Assembly: GCF_022014595.1 (NCBI RefSeq)
Contig: NZ_CP091740.1
Location: 3,274,200 to 3,338,199 of the forward strand
From: Solitalea lacus
GTDB taxonomy: Bacteria > Bacteroidota > Bacteroidia > Sphingobacteriales > Sphingobacteriaceae
DNA: 64,000 nt
Direction of reading: 5' to 3'
Part shown: positions 26,849-36,316 of the stretch, piece by piece
Layout of the letters: each line of letters starts with the position of its first letter
How positions within the stretch are numbered: the first letter of the stretch is position 1
Notes under the pieces: generated by a model
The model's database searches: none
What the model saw: only the letters and a program-made list of their open reading frames with translations
What the model was told of the DNA's origin: nothing
Made by a program: the position numbers and the translations under genes

Positions 26849-27229
26849 ATGGCTTATTTAATCGCAGAATACTATTTGAATGAATTAAACGAATGGACTG
26901 AAACAATCAAAAACTATGAAGCGGATATTCATGCGTTTAATCTCAAGTTATATGAAATAATACGAAGGGATGCAATTCCACAGATCGCTGAAAAACTTGA
27001 GCCCGGCTTTGAGCTTTTAAAGAAGCAGGAACAAAATTTTACCTCTCTTCAAGAATCAATTCAACTTCAGGAAGAAAAACTTTTAAAGGATGAAATTCCT
27101 GTGGATAATTCAGCAATTGTTTCAGATATAAAAGCTAACCAAGATTCAATACGACAACTCATGCACAGTGCAGAAAAGGAGTTTATCGATGCAAAATATA
27201 CTTGTTATCAACTACTTTCGAGTATATGA
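26849..27229 (+). CDS. Unknown helical (coiled-coil) protein
   Basis: 126 aa, almost wholly helical with heptad-like hydrophobic spacing, Glu/Lys/Gln rich, no signal peptide or membrane segment. I do not recognise a family. It starts 24 bp after lactate dehydrogenase and is presumably co-transcribed, so it is a member of the stress regulon by position. Confidence 0.65.
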   Translation: MAYLIAEYYLNELNEWTETIKNYEADIHAFNLKLYEIIRRDAIPQIAEKLEPGFELLKKQEQNFTSLQESIQLQEEKLLKDEIPVDNSAIVSDIKANQDSIRQLMHSAEKEFIDAKYTCYQLLSSI

Positions 27230-27356
27230 AAAGTTATTTGCAGACATTCTGACACACACTTCCAATAGCCTGCTTCTTAAAGCAGTTGATCCTGAGGATC
27301 TGAATAGAAAATGCTTTAAGCGATTTACCTGTTTTTAATACCTTATTTTTGACCTT

Positions 27357-28514
27357 CTAAAAACTCCATTTCAATCGTAGAAAAACACTATAGCTGATAT
27401 TGTTGAATTTACCCATATCTAACCAATAACTTTGACCAAACAGGGCTAATTCCCAGTTTTTGGCAATCGAGTAGCCAAGCTGAGGCATAAAAAAAGCCGT
27501 TCTTACTTCGGGTGAATAGACGGCTGTAAAACCGCCTATTAACAATGGCGTGAAAGGATAATTAACACTGATGATACCTGAATATTTTGTTGGCATCAAA
27601 TTCTTAGCTGTAACGGAAGTCATAAAAAGATTCTCTGGATTGCTGAAGTTAGTATCTGCGGTACCGCTATTGAGCAAAAAGCCAATAGTTAGAAAAAGTT
27701 GGTTGCGAAATACATAATCCGTCGAAATACTAAGACTTAAGACATTGTTAGAAGTATTCCGCTGGCTAAAATAAGTCACCTCACCTTTAAAGCCGGCATT
27801 GCCAATGTTGCCAGCCCAACCAGCGCCGAAAGCAGTATCGGTGAACCACCATCCAGCCAGTACCTGAAAATCATATTGCCATTTGTTGAAGCGGTATAAG
27901 ATCCCTCCTACCCATTCATCAGCGTTTTTGCCCGGTTTTATGGCAAGCTCCAAGCTTTTCATATTATTAAAGAAACGCTGAACGCGTAAGGCATCCACTC
28001 CAGGACGCTCTTCGTAGTCAAAATCCACTAGTGAATAAGCATTAAAAAGATCGTTACTATTCCAGAAAAGGTTCATACCCCAGTTGAGCCGTTGCCTGCC
28101 GATCCGAATATCCCACTTATCATTATTCCAATTTATCCAAGCGCGATCTATTTGGGAAAGAAAGATGAGCCCCGGTTCATCGATGATCAGGAAACTCATA
28201 TCCACCAAACCCGGATCAAAATCAAGCAAGTGGCTGTAACCGGGTATCGACTTAATTGTTTCACCCATAAAAACCCGGTTTCTCATTTCTACACCTACCG
28301 TTGTTTTCTCCATCGGATACCAACGGAAATTGAGTCGATTGTGAATGATATTATCATTTATAGTACCGTTCACATTGCTTCCAAAACTCATAATCTGCAT
28401 ATCCTTCAAGTAACCATTTAGTGTAAACTTTTTAGGGGCAGATGAAGTGTCTTCTTGTGCATACAAGGAAGCAGGTATAATAAAAAGCACTATAAACTTA
28501 ACCGCGCTTCTCAT
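27357..28514 (-). CDS. Predicted outer-membrane beta-barrel protein of the exporter operon
   Basis: About 385 aa from ATG 28514 (the frame runs to 28538). Signal peptide with FIVLFIIPASLYAQ and cleavage near Ala-Gln-Glu. The rest shows alternating aromatic/polar strands and ends in LRLKWSF, a terminal aromatic typical of outer-membrane barrels. It overlaps the end of the ABC ATPase gene by 17 bp and is last in the operon. I cannot assign a named family; an outer-membrane partner of the exporter is plausible. Confidence 0.65.
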   Translation of the reverse strand: MRSAVKFIVLFIIPASLYAQEDTSSAPKKFTLNGYLKDMQIMSFGSNVNGTINDNIIHNRLNFRWYPMEKTTVGVEMRNRVFMGETIKSIPGYSHLLDFDPGLVDMSFLIIDEPGLIFLSQIDRAWINWNNDKWDIRIGRQRLNWGMNLFWNSNDLFNAYSLVDFDYEERPGVDALRVQRFFNNMKSLELAIKPGKNADEWVGGILYRFNKWQYDFQVLAGWWFTDTAFGAGWAGNIGNAGFKGEVTYFSQRNTSNNVLSLSISTDYVFRNQLFLTIGFLLNSGTADTNFSNPENLFMTSVTAKNLMPTKYSGIISVNYPFTPLLIGGFTAVYSPEVRTAFFMPQLGYSIAKNWELALFGQSYWLDMGKFNNISYSVFLRLKWSF

Positions 28515-29187
28515 CAGAAACGATCTTGCCATCTTCAAGGGTAATTACGCGCCTGGCCCTGTCGATCACACGTTGGTCGTGCGTGGAGAATATAAAAGTT
28601 ACTCCTTCTTCACGATTCAGCCTAGCCATAATATCGAGCAGGTTAGATGCTGATTTACCATCCAGGTTGGCGGTAGGCTCGTCAGCCAAAACAAAGTCGG
28701 GTTTGGATGCCATTGCTCTGGCTACCGCAACCCTCTGCTGTTGCCCACCGGACAGCTGTGCCGGTCGGCTATCCATTTTATCTCCTAAGCCAACCTCTTC
28801 TAATAGTGCTTCAACTCGTTGATCGCGTATTTTCTTCGGTTTCTTCTGCAGCAGCATAATAAATTCCGTATTCTCCTTTGCCGTAAGCACAGGAATAAGG
28901 TTAAAGCTCTGAAAAACAAAACCAATGTTTTTCAGTCGAAAATCAATCAGCTGATTTTCTGAGAGATTGTTCAGTTCAATGCCGTTCACTTTAATACTGC
29001 CGGAAGTAGGTCTGTCCAATCCACCGATCAGATTCAGTAAGGTTGTTTTTCCTGAACCCGAAGGGCCAACTACGGCGGTAAATTCATCATCTTCAATGGT
29101 AAGATTAATATGATCTACCGCCTTTACCGGAACAACGTCCTCATAGGTTTTGCAGAGGTCTTTTGTTTCTATTACAATAGTGTTCAT
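28498..29187 (-). CDS. LolD/MacB-type ABC transporter ATPase
   Basis: 229 aa. Walker A GPSGSGKTT (about 39-47), Q-loop FVFQSFNLIPVLTA, signature QLSGGQQQRVAVARA, Walker B FVLADEPTANLDG, switch His in FSTHDQRV. Length and motifs are those of LolD/FtsE-like ATPases. Its start overlaps the permease stop by 4 bp (ATGA type). Confidence 0.92.
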   Translation of the reverse strand: MNTIVIETKDLCKTYEDVVPVKAVDHINLTIEDDEFTAVVGPSGSGKTTLLNLIGGLDRPTSGSIKVNGIELNNLSENQLIDFRLKNIGFVFQSFNLIPVLTAKENTEFIMLLQKKPKKIRDQRVEALLEEVGLGDKMDSRPAQLSGGQQQRVAVARAMASKPDFVLADEPTANLDGKSASNLLDIMARLNREEGVTFIFSTHDQRVIDRARRVITLEDGKIVSDEKRG

Positions 29188-30392
29188 ATTTTTCGGATTG
29201 CTTCAACGGGTTTTAGATTAAGGGCTTTGCTTGCAGGATAAATTGCAGCTATCAGGGCCATTATCAAAACCATCACAGTAACTTTCAAATACTCCACGGC
29301 GGAGAGTGTCGGAAAAACAATATTAGAATAGCCAAGATTACCATAAGCAGCATTGCCCAGATTGATACCTGCCTTTCCAAAATAAGTAATGGAAACCTTT
29401 GCAAGAAGCAAACCGAGCGGACCTCCGACAATAACCAGAAACATAGTTTCCAGCATGATCATTCCAAATACCTGAGATTTCGTCATGCCGATGGCCATAA
29501 GCATCCCGATTTCTCGTACCCGTTCCAATACAGTCATCAGCATGGTATTAACAATACTGAAAAGCAATGCCAACAAAAGGATACCTACAACATATACCGT
29601 ATACATTTTTATGGTTTCGATCATGTAGCGCATCCCTGAAGAAAGATCCATCCATGACAGTACTTCCAGGTTACGGTACTTTTTTTGATACTTCAGTGCC
29701 ATGCTTTCAGCAGGTTCATCTTCTTTGAGTAGTACAGCCAACTCATGTACGCCGCTTCCTATTCTCAGTAATTTTTGAATATCATCTATTTTCACAAATA
29801 CATTCTGGTCATCGTACATTTTATTGCCGGTATCGTATATTCCCACAACCCGAAATGCGCTTGCGGTAATTTCTCCATCCACATCCTGAAAAGTGAGCAC
29901 AACTTTTGATCGCAACCCTACTTTGTATTTTTCAGCAATAACTTTGCTGATCAGAATCGGGTTGCGCTGGGCTCCTTTGAAGTAATCACCCTCGATCATT
30001 TTTCCATGCAAACCGGTTACTAATTTTTCTTCTTCCGGTGAAATGCCCACCACTTTCACCCCTCCTGATCCTTTTGCTGAACTAATCATCATCAGACTTA
30101 CCGTGCGGGTGGCCACAGCTTTTACTAATGGGTCTTTCAGTAATTCTTTTCTGATAGAAAACCCATTTTTCAGGTATTGTTTTACCTGAAAATCATTCAG
30201 AAAATCTTTTTGATGAAACTGTAAGTGTGAAATTTCCAACCCTATTACACTGTTAATTTTTTGTTTCATCATGCCATTGACAAAGGCTGAAGCAAAAATG
30301 CCTGCCCATAATCCAAGTGCCAGAGCAATTATGACGATTAGGCTCCGAACTTTATTTCTCCATATATTTCGCCAGGCTATCTTTAACAACAT
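29184..30392 (-). CDS. LolC/E- or MacB-type ABC permease (FtsX domain)
   Basis: 402 aa. One N-terminal membrane helix after AWRNIWRNKVRSLIVIIALA, a large periplasmic MacB-PCD domain (about 45-260), then three helices with the FtsX signature VREIGMLMAIGMTKSQVFGM. Paired with a second permease of the same type, as in LolCDE. Ends LKPVEAIRKI, the usual cytoplasmic tail. Confidence 0.88.
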   Translation of the reverse strand: MLLKIAWRNIWRNKVRSLIVIIALALGLWAGIFASAFVNGMMKQKINSVIGLEISHLQFHQKDFLNDFQVKQYLKNGFSIRKELLKDPLVKAVATRTVSLMMISSAKGSGGVKVVGISPEEEKLVTGLHGKMIEGDYFKGAQRNPILISKVIAEKYKVGLRSKVVLTFQDVDGEITASAFRVVGIYDTGNKMYDDQNVFVKIDDIQKLLRIGSGVHELAVLLKEDEPAESMALKYQKKYRNLEVLSWMDLSSGMRYMIETIKMYTVYVVGILLLALLFSIVNTMLMTVLERVREIGMLMAIGMTKSQVFGMIMLETMFLVIVGGPLGLLLAKVSITYFGKAGINLGNAAYGNLGYSNIVFPTLSAVEYLKVTVMVLIMALIAAIYPASKALNLKPVEAIRKI

Positions 30393-31609
30393 CAGCTTCT
30401 TATTGCGTTTATAACATCCAACCGTACCAATTTAATAAATGGATAGATTGAAATAAAGCATGAAATCATCAGAATTACCGATGCCTGTTGAATGAACATC
30501 GATGGCTCTATGGAGGAGCGTAGCACGGCTTCCATGCCATATTCTTCTGTCATTTCCTTTAATTCTCCTCCCAATTCAACGGGATTGGCAAAGAAATAAT
30601 AGCAAACCGGTAAAGCACCGATAATTCCCATTATCGCTCCAGCTAATGATATTACTATAACTTCCAGCCAAACAATTATTGCTAATTTCAATCGTTTCAT
30701 TCCTACAGAAACCAATACACCAAATTCTCTTTGCCGTTCGGAGAGCATCATCAGTATGGTTCCAAAAATCCCGAAGGAAACCACCATATAAAGGATGAAC
30801 ATAAACACATATCCTTCCGCCTTATCCGTTTTGATCATATTCTCAAGCTCCGGCATCAATTCCTGCCAGCTCATCACTTCATATTCGTCACCAAGCTTGC
30901 CTCGCAGCTCTTTCATTACGCGTTTTGAATCATCCGAATCATCAAAATGTAGGATAAGGTTGTTGATCATACCCTCCATTCCGTAAAACCATTGTACCTC
31001 TTTTATCGGCATAAATACCAATTGTTTGCTTAGTTGGGGAGAGCCGAACTTTACTATGGCCTTTATTGGATATTTTCCTGCGGCGCTTACCCCCTGATAT
31101 CCTTGTCCCAACAAAACAATTGTATCGTTAACTCTCAGATTTAAATATTCTGCCAAGCCGGAGCCAATCATCACCGCTTTATCATCAGGAAGTAAATACA
31201 CACCCGAAAAAACACGCTCATTTAATTTATTTACTACACTTTCCTTCTTTACATCAATTCCCACCACGGTTGCTACTTTTGTAACATCCTTTGAAGCAGC
31301 CATTGCAACACCCTCCAGTCTTTTAAGGATGGTTTTGATACCGGAAGTATTTTCAATTTTCGACCTAAATGCTTCATTGGCTTCAAAACTGTAATCAAGC
31401 GATTTTTCTTCCCAATAACCTTTAGCATGAACCTGACCTAAGCCGGTATAAGAGCCAATCATCGAATCGATCATGTTGGAGTAAGTACCCTCCTTTAAGC
31501 TCATCAACAGAGTGGAAAGCATAACTGCGAAGAAAACAGAAGCCATGGTGATCAGGGTTCTGCGCCTGTTGCGCCATATGTTTCTCCATGCCAACTTGAG
31601 GTACATCAT
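30392..31609 (-). CDS. LolC/E- or MacB-type ABC permease (FtsX domain)
   Basis: 405 aa, same architecture as its neighbour: AWRNIWRNRRRTLITMASV, a periplasmic domain, then QREFGVLVSVGMKRLKLAII within the FtsX core. One base overlap with the next permease and four with the upstream LolA-like gene show tight coupling. Two different permeases plus one ATPase suggest a LolCDE-like heterodimer. Confidence 0.88.
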   Translation of the reverse strand: MMYLKLAWRNIWRNRRRTLITMASVFFAVMLSTLLMSLKEGTYSNMIDSMIGSYTGLGQVHAKGYWEEKSLDYSFEANEAFRSKIENTSGIKTILKRLEGVAMAASKDVTKVATVVGIDVKKESVVNKLNERVFSGVYLLPDDKAVMIGSGLAEYLNLRVNDTIVLLGQGYQGVSAAGKYPIKAIVKFGSPQLSKQLVFMPIKEVQWFYGMEGMINNLILHFDDSDDSKRVMKELRGKLGDEYEVMSWQELMPELENMIKTDKAEGYVFMFILYMVVSFGIFGTILMMLSERQREFGVLVSVGMKRLKLAIIVWLEVIVISLAGAIMGIIGALPVCYYFFANPVELGGELKEMTEEYGMEAVLRSSIEPSMFIQQASVILMISCFISIYPFIKLVRLDVINAIRS

Positions 31610-32349
31610 TTAACCTTCTTCATGTTTTGTATAGTGAAAAAATCATCGCTAATAGGCTTGTCAAACTCCATGAAAAGGATTTTCATGATGGTTTTATGCC
31701 CTTTTTTATCCTGTGGAATGAGTTCCATGATGGTTGGCAGTAACCTTCCACCTATATTTTTTAATTCTGACGATAGCATTACATTGATCAGTTGTCCGTC
31801 TTCATCAAACATCTCGGCACGCAACTGGATAAAATCTTTCTTATCAATCCAAACATTGATTTTCCCCCAAACCACCGGAGCATCAGGCTTAGAGGTTAAT
31901 TCTATTTTATAACAGTTCCTTCCGTCAATGCTTTCCTCCGAAACAATTCTATGAGTGTAATCATTCACAGTGGAAGATTCCCGTACCAGATCATCATTGG
32001 TAAAGTCTGTTCCCATCCAACTCTGCATCATCATACTCGGAGGCATTTTTATAGTTCTTTCAATAGCCGGAACCCAGTACCATATCTCCTTATCTCGTTT
32101 TAGAAATGTATTGCCTTTTTCTTTCACTGGATCCGTAATCAAAATCAAACTGTATTTCTGCCCCTTGCTCCAAGTTTTCAAACTCATATCCCTTGTCCAT
32201 TTTGGTCGGACAATGGTAATGGTAATATTACTCTGAGATGTTTTAACACCTCTGGCATTTTCTTCTGCCTTTTGGATGATTTCTTTAGCAGTTTGCGCAT
32301 TTGCACTGATGCAAATGAACAACAGGATCTGACTGATAATTATTCTCAA
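31606..32349 (-). CDS. LolA-like outer membrane lipoprotein-sorting protein
   Basis: 247 aa. Signal peptide MRIIISQILLFICISANAQ. The mature part has MSLKTWSKGQKYSLILITDP and GNTFLKRDKEIWYWVPAIER, found in LolA/LolB-fold outer-membrane lipoprotein-sorting proteins that accompany MMPL or MacB-type exporters. Periplasmic lipid/lipoprotein carrier by inference. First gene of the five-gene exporter operon. Confidence 0.85.
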   Translation of the reverse strand: MRIIISQILLFICISANAQTAKEIIQKAEENARGVKTSQSNITITIVRPKWTRDMSLKTWSKGQKYSLILITDPVKEKGNTFLKRDKEIWYWVPAIERTIKMPPSMMMQSWMGTDFTNDDLVRESSTVNDYTHRIVSEESIDGRNCYKIELTSKPDAPVVWGKINVWIDKKDFIQLRAEMFDEDGQLINVMLSSELKNIGGRLLPTIMELIPQDKKGHKTIMKILFMEFDKPISDDFFTIQNMKKVK

Positions 32350-32406
32350 TTTAAGTGGATTGAAACAGTGATAAAACGAATTGCCTGAAGGAGTGATGCA
32401 GAAAGA

Positions 32407-32676
32407 TCACACATCCTTGTTATTCTCATCGGGATGAAATCCTTCATCAAAAGACAGCCCTTCATGATCATCCTGCGGAAAGTTTGGATCTGCCTCTTCA
32501 TTCACTATAACACCTTTTTCATTGAACATTAAATGATAGGTTAAATTGTTTTGTGTGATTTCTGCCAAATAAAGCGTTTTGCCTGAAGCATTCTTTACTT
32601 TCTTTATTTCGCTCAAAAAATCTTCCCTGAAATGTTCCTTAATGTATTCCGAAATTTTATAAGGGATTATTTCCAT
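32407..32676 (-). CDS. PepSY-like small protein
   Basis: 89 aa. IKEHFREDFLSEIKKVKNAS and then YLAEITQNNLTYHLMFNEKG resemble the single-domain PepSY-like (DUF2874) fold of Bacteroidota, but no signal peptide is present. Acidic C-terminal tail (DDHEGLSFDEGFHPDENNKD). Lies 57 bp upstream of the exporter operon; function unknown. Confidence 0.6.
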   Translation of the reverse strand: MEIIPYKISEYIKEHFREDFLSEIKKVKNASGKTLYLAEITQNNLTYHLMFNEKGVIVNEEADPNFPQDDHEGLSFDEGFHPDENNKDV

Positions 32677-33005
32677 GTTTTTATCGATTGGAAGTATTTT
32701 GTAAACTTTAAACCTAAAGTTTTAATAAAAATATACATCAATATTCTGATTAACAGAAATGTATCATATAAAAAACCTTGCAACAATGGGAATGCGGTAT
32801 TACGGGTTCTTTTTTACCTTTTAACGTTGATGCATTCAGCGTTGAAGAAATAACCGGCAACCAGGCCGCATGCTCCAAAGTAAAATGCCTTACTTTTACC
32901 GAGACGGCCAGGAGTTATTATAACGGCTTTTGCCTAACGATTCCGTTTTTTAATTTTTGCTGACCGCTAGGTCGTAATCAATTAGCTTTGCCATAGTTGT
33001 AATTT
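32677..33005. other. Intergenic stretch without a supported gene
   Basis: 329 bp between the PepSY-like gene and ftsH (both minus strand). It holds short open frames without family resemblance, one TAGCTTTG on the plus strand near 32983 with no gene to serve, and no twin boxes. Nothing further is supported. Confidence 0.4.
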
Positions 33006-34946
33006 TTAAGCCGTTATATCTATGGCTCTTTTACCGATTATTTTTTCAAGGTCTTCTTTATAAATTATTTCCTTTTGAAGTAAGAGCTCGGCGATTTTGG
33101 TTAGAGTTTTTTTATTCTCATGTAAGATCAATTTAGATTGCTCGTACGAATCATTAACCAGTTTACGCACTTCTTCATCAATCAATTTGCCGGTTTCTTC
33201 ACTATAAGGTTTTTGAAAACCTGTTTCTAGCTGACCGGTAGAATCGTAAAAGCTGATGTTTCCTAATTTTTCATTGAATCCGTAATAAGCCACCATCATG
33301 TAAGCTTCTTTGGTAACTTTTTCCAGGTCATCCAAAGCGCCCGATGAAACCTCCCCGAACATGATTTCTTCGGCTGCCCTACCGCCAAGAGTGGCACACA
33401 GATGCTCCTTAAATTGTGTCGCTGTTTTTAATTGTCGCTCTTCAGGTAAATACCAGGCTGCACCTAATGATTTTCCTCTTGGAATTATAGACACCTTTAT
33501 CAATGGATCGACCGATTTTAGTAGCCAGCTCACCAATGCATGGCCGGCTTCGTGGTAAGCAATGATTTTCTTTTCTTCCGGGGAGATGATCTTGCTTTTC
33601 TTTTCGAGACCGGCAACCACCCTGTCAATGGCATCAAGGAAATCCTGTTTATCAACCTTTTCTTTCTTCCGCCGAGCGCCAATTAAGGCCGCTTCATTAC
33701 AAATATTGGCAATATCAGCTCCGGAAAAACCAGGTGTCTGCATGGCCAAAAAATGAACATCAATGGCATCATTTAATTTTAACGGACGAAGATGTACCTT
33801 AAAAATTTCTTCCCTTTCTTTTTGGTTAGGAAGTTCCAGGTAAATATGTCTGTCGAAACGGCCGGGACGAAGCAATGCCGGATCAAGCATATCTGCCCGG
33901 TTGGTTGCCGCTAATACTATTACCCCACTGTTGGTACCAAATCCATCCATCTCGGTCAACAACTGGTTAAGGGTGCTTTCCCGTTCATCGTTGGCACCGG
34001 TGAAAATGGTATTTCTGCTTCGCGACCTCCCTATGGCATCAATTTCATCAATGAAAACAATGCAGGGTGTTTTTTCCTTGGCTTGTTTAAATAAATCACG
34101 TACACGCGAAGCTCCTACCCCAACAAACATCTCAACAAATTCAGAACCTGATATATTAAAAAATGGCACTCTGGCTTCGCCAGCTACGGCTTTTGCCAGC
34201 AAGGTTTTACCTGTACCAGGCGGGCCCACTAAAATTACGCCTTTGGGTATTTTGGCTCCCAGTTTGGTAAAAGCATTAGGATTTTTTAAAAAATCAACCA
34301 CCTCTTTAACCTCCATTTTTGCCTCTTCCAACCCTGCCACCTCATCAAAAGTGACTGAACTCTTGTTTTCTTTATCCAGTAGTGTTGCCGTCGACTTTCC
34401 AAATGAAAAAAGCGATGAGCCTCCCCCTGGCCCTCCTCCGACTGATCTTCTGAACATGTACGACCATAGAACAAATAAGACAACCAAAGGCATCAGCCAA
34501 GACAATAGGTTCCAGAATGAGTTGTTTTTAGTGATATAGTTAACCGGGATTTCCTTGATTTTTAGTTTAGATTGAGCTTGCTCAAGTTTTCGTTCAAAAG
34601 TTTCCACTGAACCGATGTTCATGATGTAATGAGGCCCAGATGTGGCTTCTTTACTAAATCGAGGTTGTAATACTTCTTTAAAGGATGGATCGTTGATTAA
34701 TTCTTTTTTTAAAAATATTTCCGCTTGCTCACGGTTTACAATGATGATTCTATCAACCGCATTTTTACTCAGGAAGTTTTGTTCAAATTCTTGCCAATTA
34801 ACCTCCTTGGTTCCGGGATTGTTGAACAAAAGTGAAATCACTAAAAACACCCCTGCCCCCATGTAAAACCATGTAAGCCAGTTTATAGGAATTTTATTGT
34901 CCGGTGGATTGACCTTAATATTTTTACGTTTTTGTGGCATAAACAA
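33006..34946 (-). CDS. ftsH: ATP-dependent zinc metalloprotease FtsH
   Basis: 646 aa (ATG 34940 is an equally good start). Two membrane helices (about 24-42 and 148-165) flank a periplasmic FtsH-Ext domain; AAA+ Walker A GPPGTGKT (241-248), Walker B IVFIDEID (296-303), second region of homology with LLRPGRFDR, and zinc site HEAGH (465-469). Membrane-anchored quality-control protease. Placement in a stress island with its own twin-box promoter suggests a stress-specific paralogue rather than the housekeeping copy. Confidence 0.95.
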   Translation of the reverse strand: MFMPQKRKNIKVNPPDNKIPINWLTWFYMGAGVFLVISLLFNNPGTKEVNWQEFEQNFLSKNAVDRIIIVNREQAEIFLKKELINDPSFKEVLQPRFSKEATSGPHYIMNIGSVETFERKLEQAQSKLKIKEIPVNYITKNNSFWNLLSWLMPLVVLFVLWSYMFRRSVGGGPGGGSSLFSFGKSTATLLDKENKSSVTFDEVAGLEEAKMEVKEVVDFLKNPNAFTKLGAKIPKGVILVGPPGTGKTLLAKAVAGEARVPFFNISGSEFVEMFVGVGASRVRDLFKQAKEKTPCIVFIDEIDAIGRSRSRNTIFTGANDERESTLNQLLTEMDGFGTNSGVIVLAATNRADMLDPALLRPGRFDRHIYLELPNQKEREEIFKVHLRPLKLNDAIDVHFLAMQTPGFSGADIANICNEAALIGARRKKEKVDKQDFLDAIDRVVAGLEKKSKIISPEEKKIIAYHEAGHALVSWLLKSVDPLIKVSIIPRGKSLGAAWYLPEERQLKTATQFKEHLCATLGGRAAEEIMFGEVSSGALDDLEKVTKEAYMMVAYYGFNEKLGNISFYDSTGQLETGFQKPYSEETGKLIDEEVRKLVNDSYEQSKLILHENKKTLTKIAELLLQKEIIYKEDLEKIIGKRAIDITA

Positions 34947-34955
34947 GCATTCACT

Positions 34956-35021
34956 TAAAATTAATTCTCTTATTGCTTAAAAAGTATGATGTTAATCAAC
35001 CCAACTACTGATTATAAGCTA
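34956..35021 (-). promoter_or_regulatory. Twin-box promoter of ftsH
   Basis: Minus strand: distal box TAGCTTATAATCAG (35008-35021; only the right half ATCAG is good), proximal box TTGATTAACATCAT (34986-34999, strong), -7 element TAATTTTA with last base 34956. Distances 58.5 and 36.5 bp exactly. Confidence 0.65.
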
Positions 35022-35034
35022 ACTACCTAATCTC

Positions 35035-35100
35035 TTGATTAAAATCAGTTTACCTGCTATTTTCCGTCATAAATCTTTCTATAAACTAAGTGTAGTTTTG
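35035..35100 (+). promoter_or_regulatory. Twin-box promoter of the second USP gene
   Basis: Distal box TTGATTAAAATCAG (35035-35048), proximal right half GTCAT (end of 35057-35070), -7 element TAGTTTTG (35093-35100). Distances 58.5 and 36.5 bp. ATG follows 24 bp after the last G. Confidence 0.8.
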
Positions 35101-35123
35101 GGTAATCACTAAAATCAATAGTT

Positions 35124-35948
35124 ATGAAAAAGATCCTTTTAGCTTTTGATGGACAACATTTTTCTGAAAGCGCTTTTGACTTTGCATATCATTTGCATAC
35201 TATGCAACCTGCATTATTAACGGGTGCTTTTTTAAGTCATAAAGACTACACTACTGTTTGGCAATATGGGGTACCTGGTGGAGCTGCTGTTTTACCAACT
35301 TGGGGGCTGGAGGATGAAGATGAAAAAGTGGCAGAAAAAAATATTCACCATTTTGAAACACTCTGCCAGAATAACGGGATCGATTTTCGGGTACACAACG
35401 ATTTAGGAGCATATGCTTTGTATGAAATAAGCAAGGAGAGCCGTTTTGCTGATTTAATGATCATAGGAAGTGAACTTTTTTATGAGAACATCGGCAGAAT
35501 TCAGCCAAATGACTACATGAAATATGCGCTGCGCGATACCGAATGTCCTGTAATTCTAGTGCCCGAAGAAAAATTTAAATTCCCTGATAACATTGTCCTT
35601 GCCTATGATGGCAGTGAATCTTCTGTTTATGCCATCAAACAGTTTACCTATTTATTTCCTGAATGGTGCAAAAAGAGAACTATTTTGGTGTATGTAGGTG
35701 AAGGAAATGAAATTCCGAGTCAAATTTACATCGAAGAGTTGGCTGCACGGCATTTCAGCAACCTGACTTTATTTAAGATGGATGTTAGTCCAAGAAACCA
35801 TTTTATTACCTGGCTTGCCGATCAAAAGAATCCTTTGTTGGTAACAGGCGCTTTTGGACGAGGAGGGCTTAATGAGTTTTTCAGAAAAAGTTTTATCACC
35901 GATATCATAAGAGATTATAAAACACCTGTTTTTATTGCGCATAAGTAA
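35124..35948 (+). CDS. Tandem-domain universal stress protein
   Basis: 274 aa, two UspA folds (about 1-140 and 150-274). The second has GAFGRGGLNEFFRKSF, close to the ATP motif G-2x-G-9x-G-S but with Lys in place of the last Gly, and ends TPVFIAHK like the other USPs here. Divergent from ftsH across a four-box regulatory region; followed at 61 bp by a zinc-ribbon gene. Confidence 0.9.
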   Translation: MKKILLAFDGQHFSESAFDFAYHLHTMQPALLTGAFLSHKDYTTVWQYGVPGGAAVLPTWGLEDEDEKVAEKNIHHFETLCQNNGIDFRVHNDLGAYALYEISKESRFADLMIIGSELFYENIGRIQPNDYMKYALRDTECPVILVPEEKFKFPDNIVLAYDGSESSVYAIKQFTYLFPEWCKKRTILVYVGEGNEIPSQIYIEELAARHFSNLTLFKMDVSPRNHFITWLADQKNPLLVTGAFGRGGLNEFFRKSFITDIIRDYKTPVFIAHK

Positions 35949-36009
35949 GAGCTTATTATTGCTTATTTCGGAATTTATTAAACGGTTAATAATGATCACG
36001 TTTTGAATC

Positions 36010-36279
36010 ATGGAAAAGAACTTTTGCCAGAGTTGCAGTATGCCATTAGATGCTCCTGAACTATTGGGTACAGAGCATGATGGCTCAAAAAGTGCGGAGT
36101 TCTGCAAATTTTGCTACGAAAATGGAGAATTCACGAATCCGGATATGACATTGGATGAAATGAGGGAATGTATTATTGAGCAAATGGAAAAAGAGTGTAT
36201 CCCTACTGATATTATTGAAACTGCTGTTAATAGATTGCAACATTTAAAACGCTGGAAAAGTAAGTCATTTGAAGTATGA
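36010..36279 (+). CDS. Zinc-ribbon domain protein
   Basis: 89 aa. CQSCSMPLDAPELLGTE near the start and CKFCYENGEF form a Cys-x2-Cys ... Cys-x2-Cys zinc ribbon (Cys6, Cys9, Cys32, Cys35), the Zn_ribbon_2 type, followed by a helical tail with MTLDEMRE. Probably co-transcribed with the USP. Function unknown. Confidence 0.8.
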   Translation: MEKNFCQSCSMPLDAPELLGTEHDGSKSAEFCKFCYENGEFTNPDMTLDEMRECIIEQMEKECIPTDIIETAVNRLQHLKRWKSKSFEV

Positions 36280-36316
36280 ATTTATGGTCAGTACAAATCT
36301 TTTCTTAACTTCTTAC

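Noticed and set aside
33310-34539. Long plus-strand frames opposite ftsH
   Set aside because: They lie fully inside the intact ftsH gene on the other strand and show low-complexity shadow composition.
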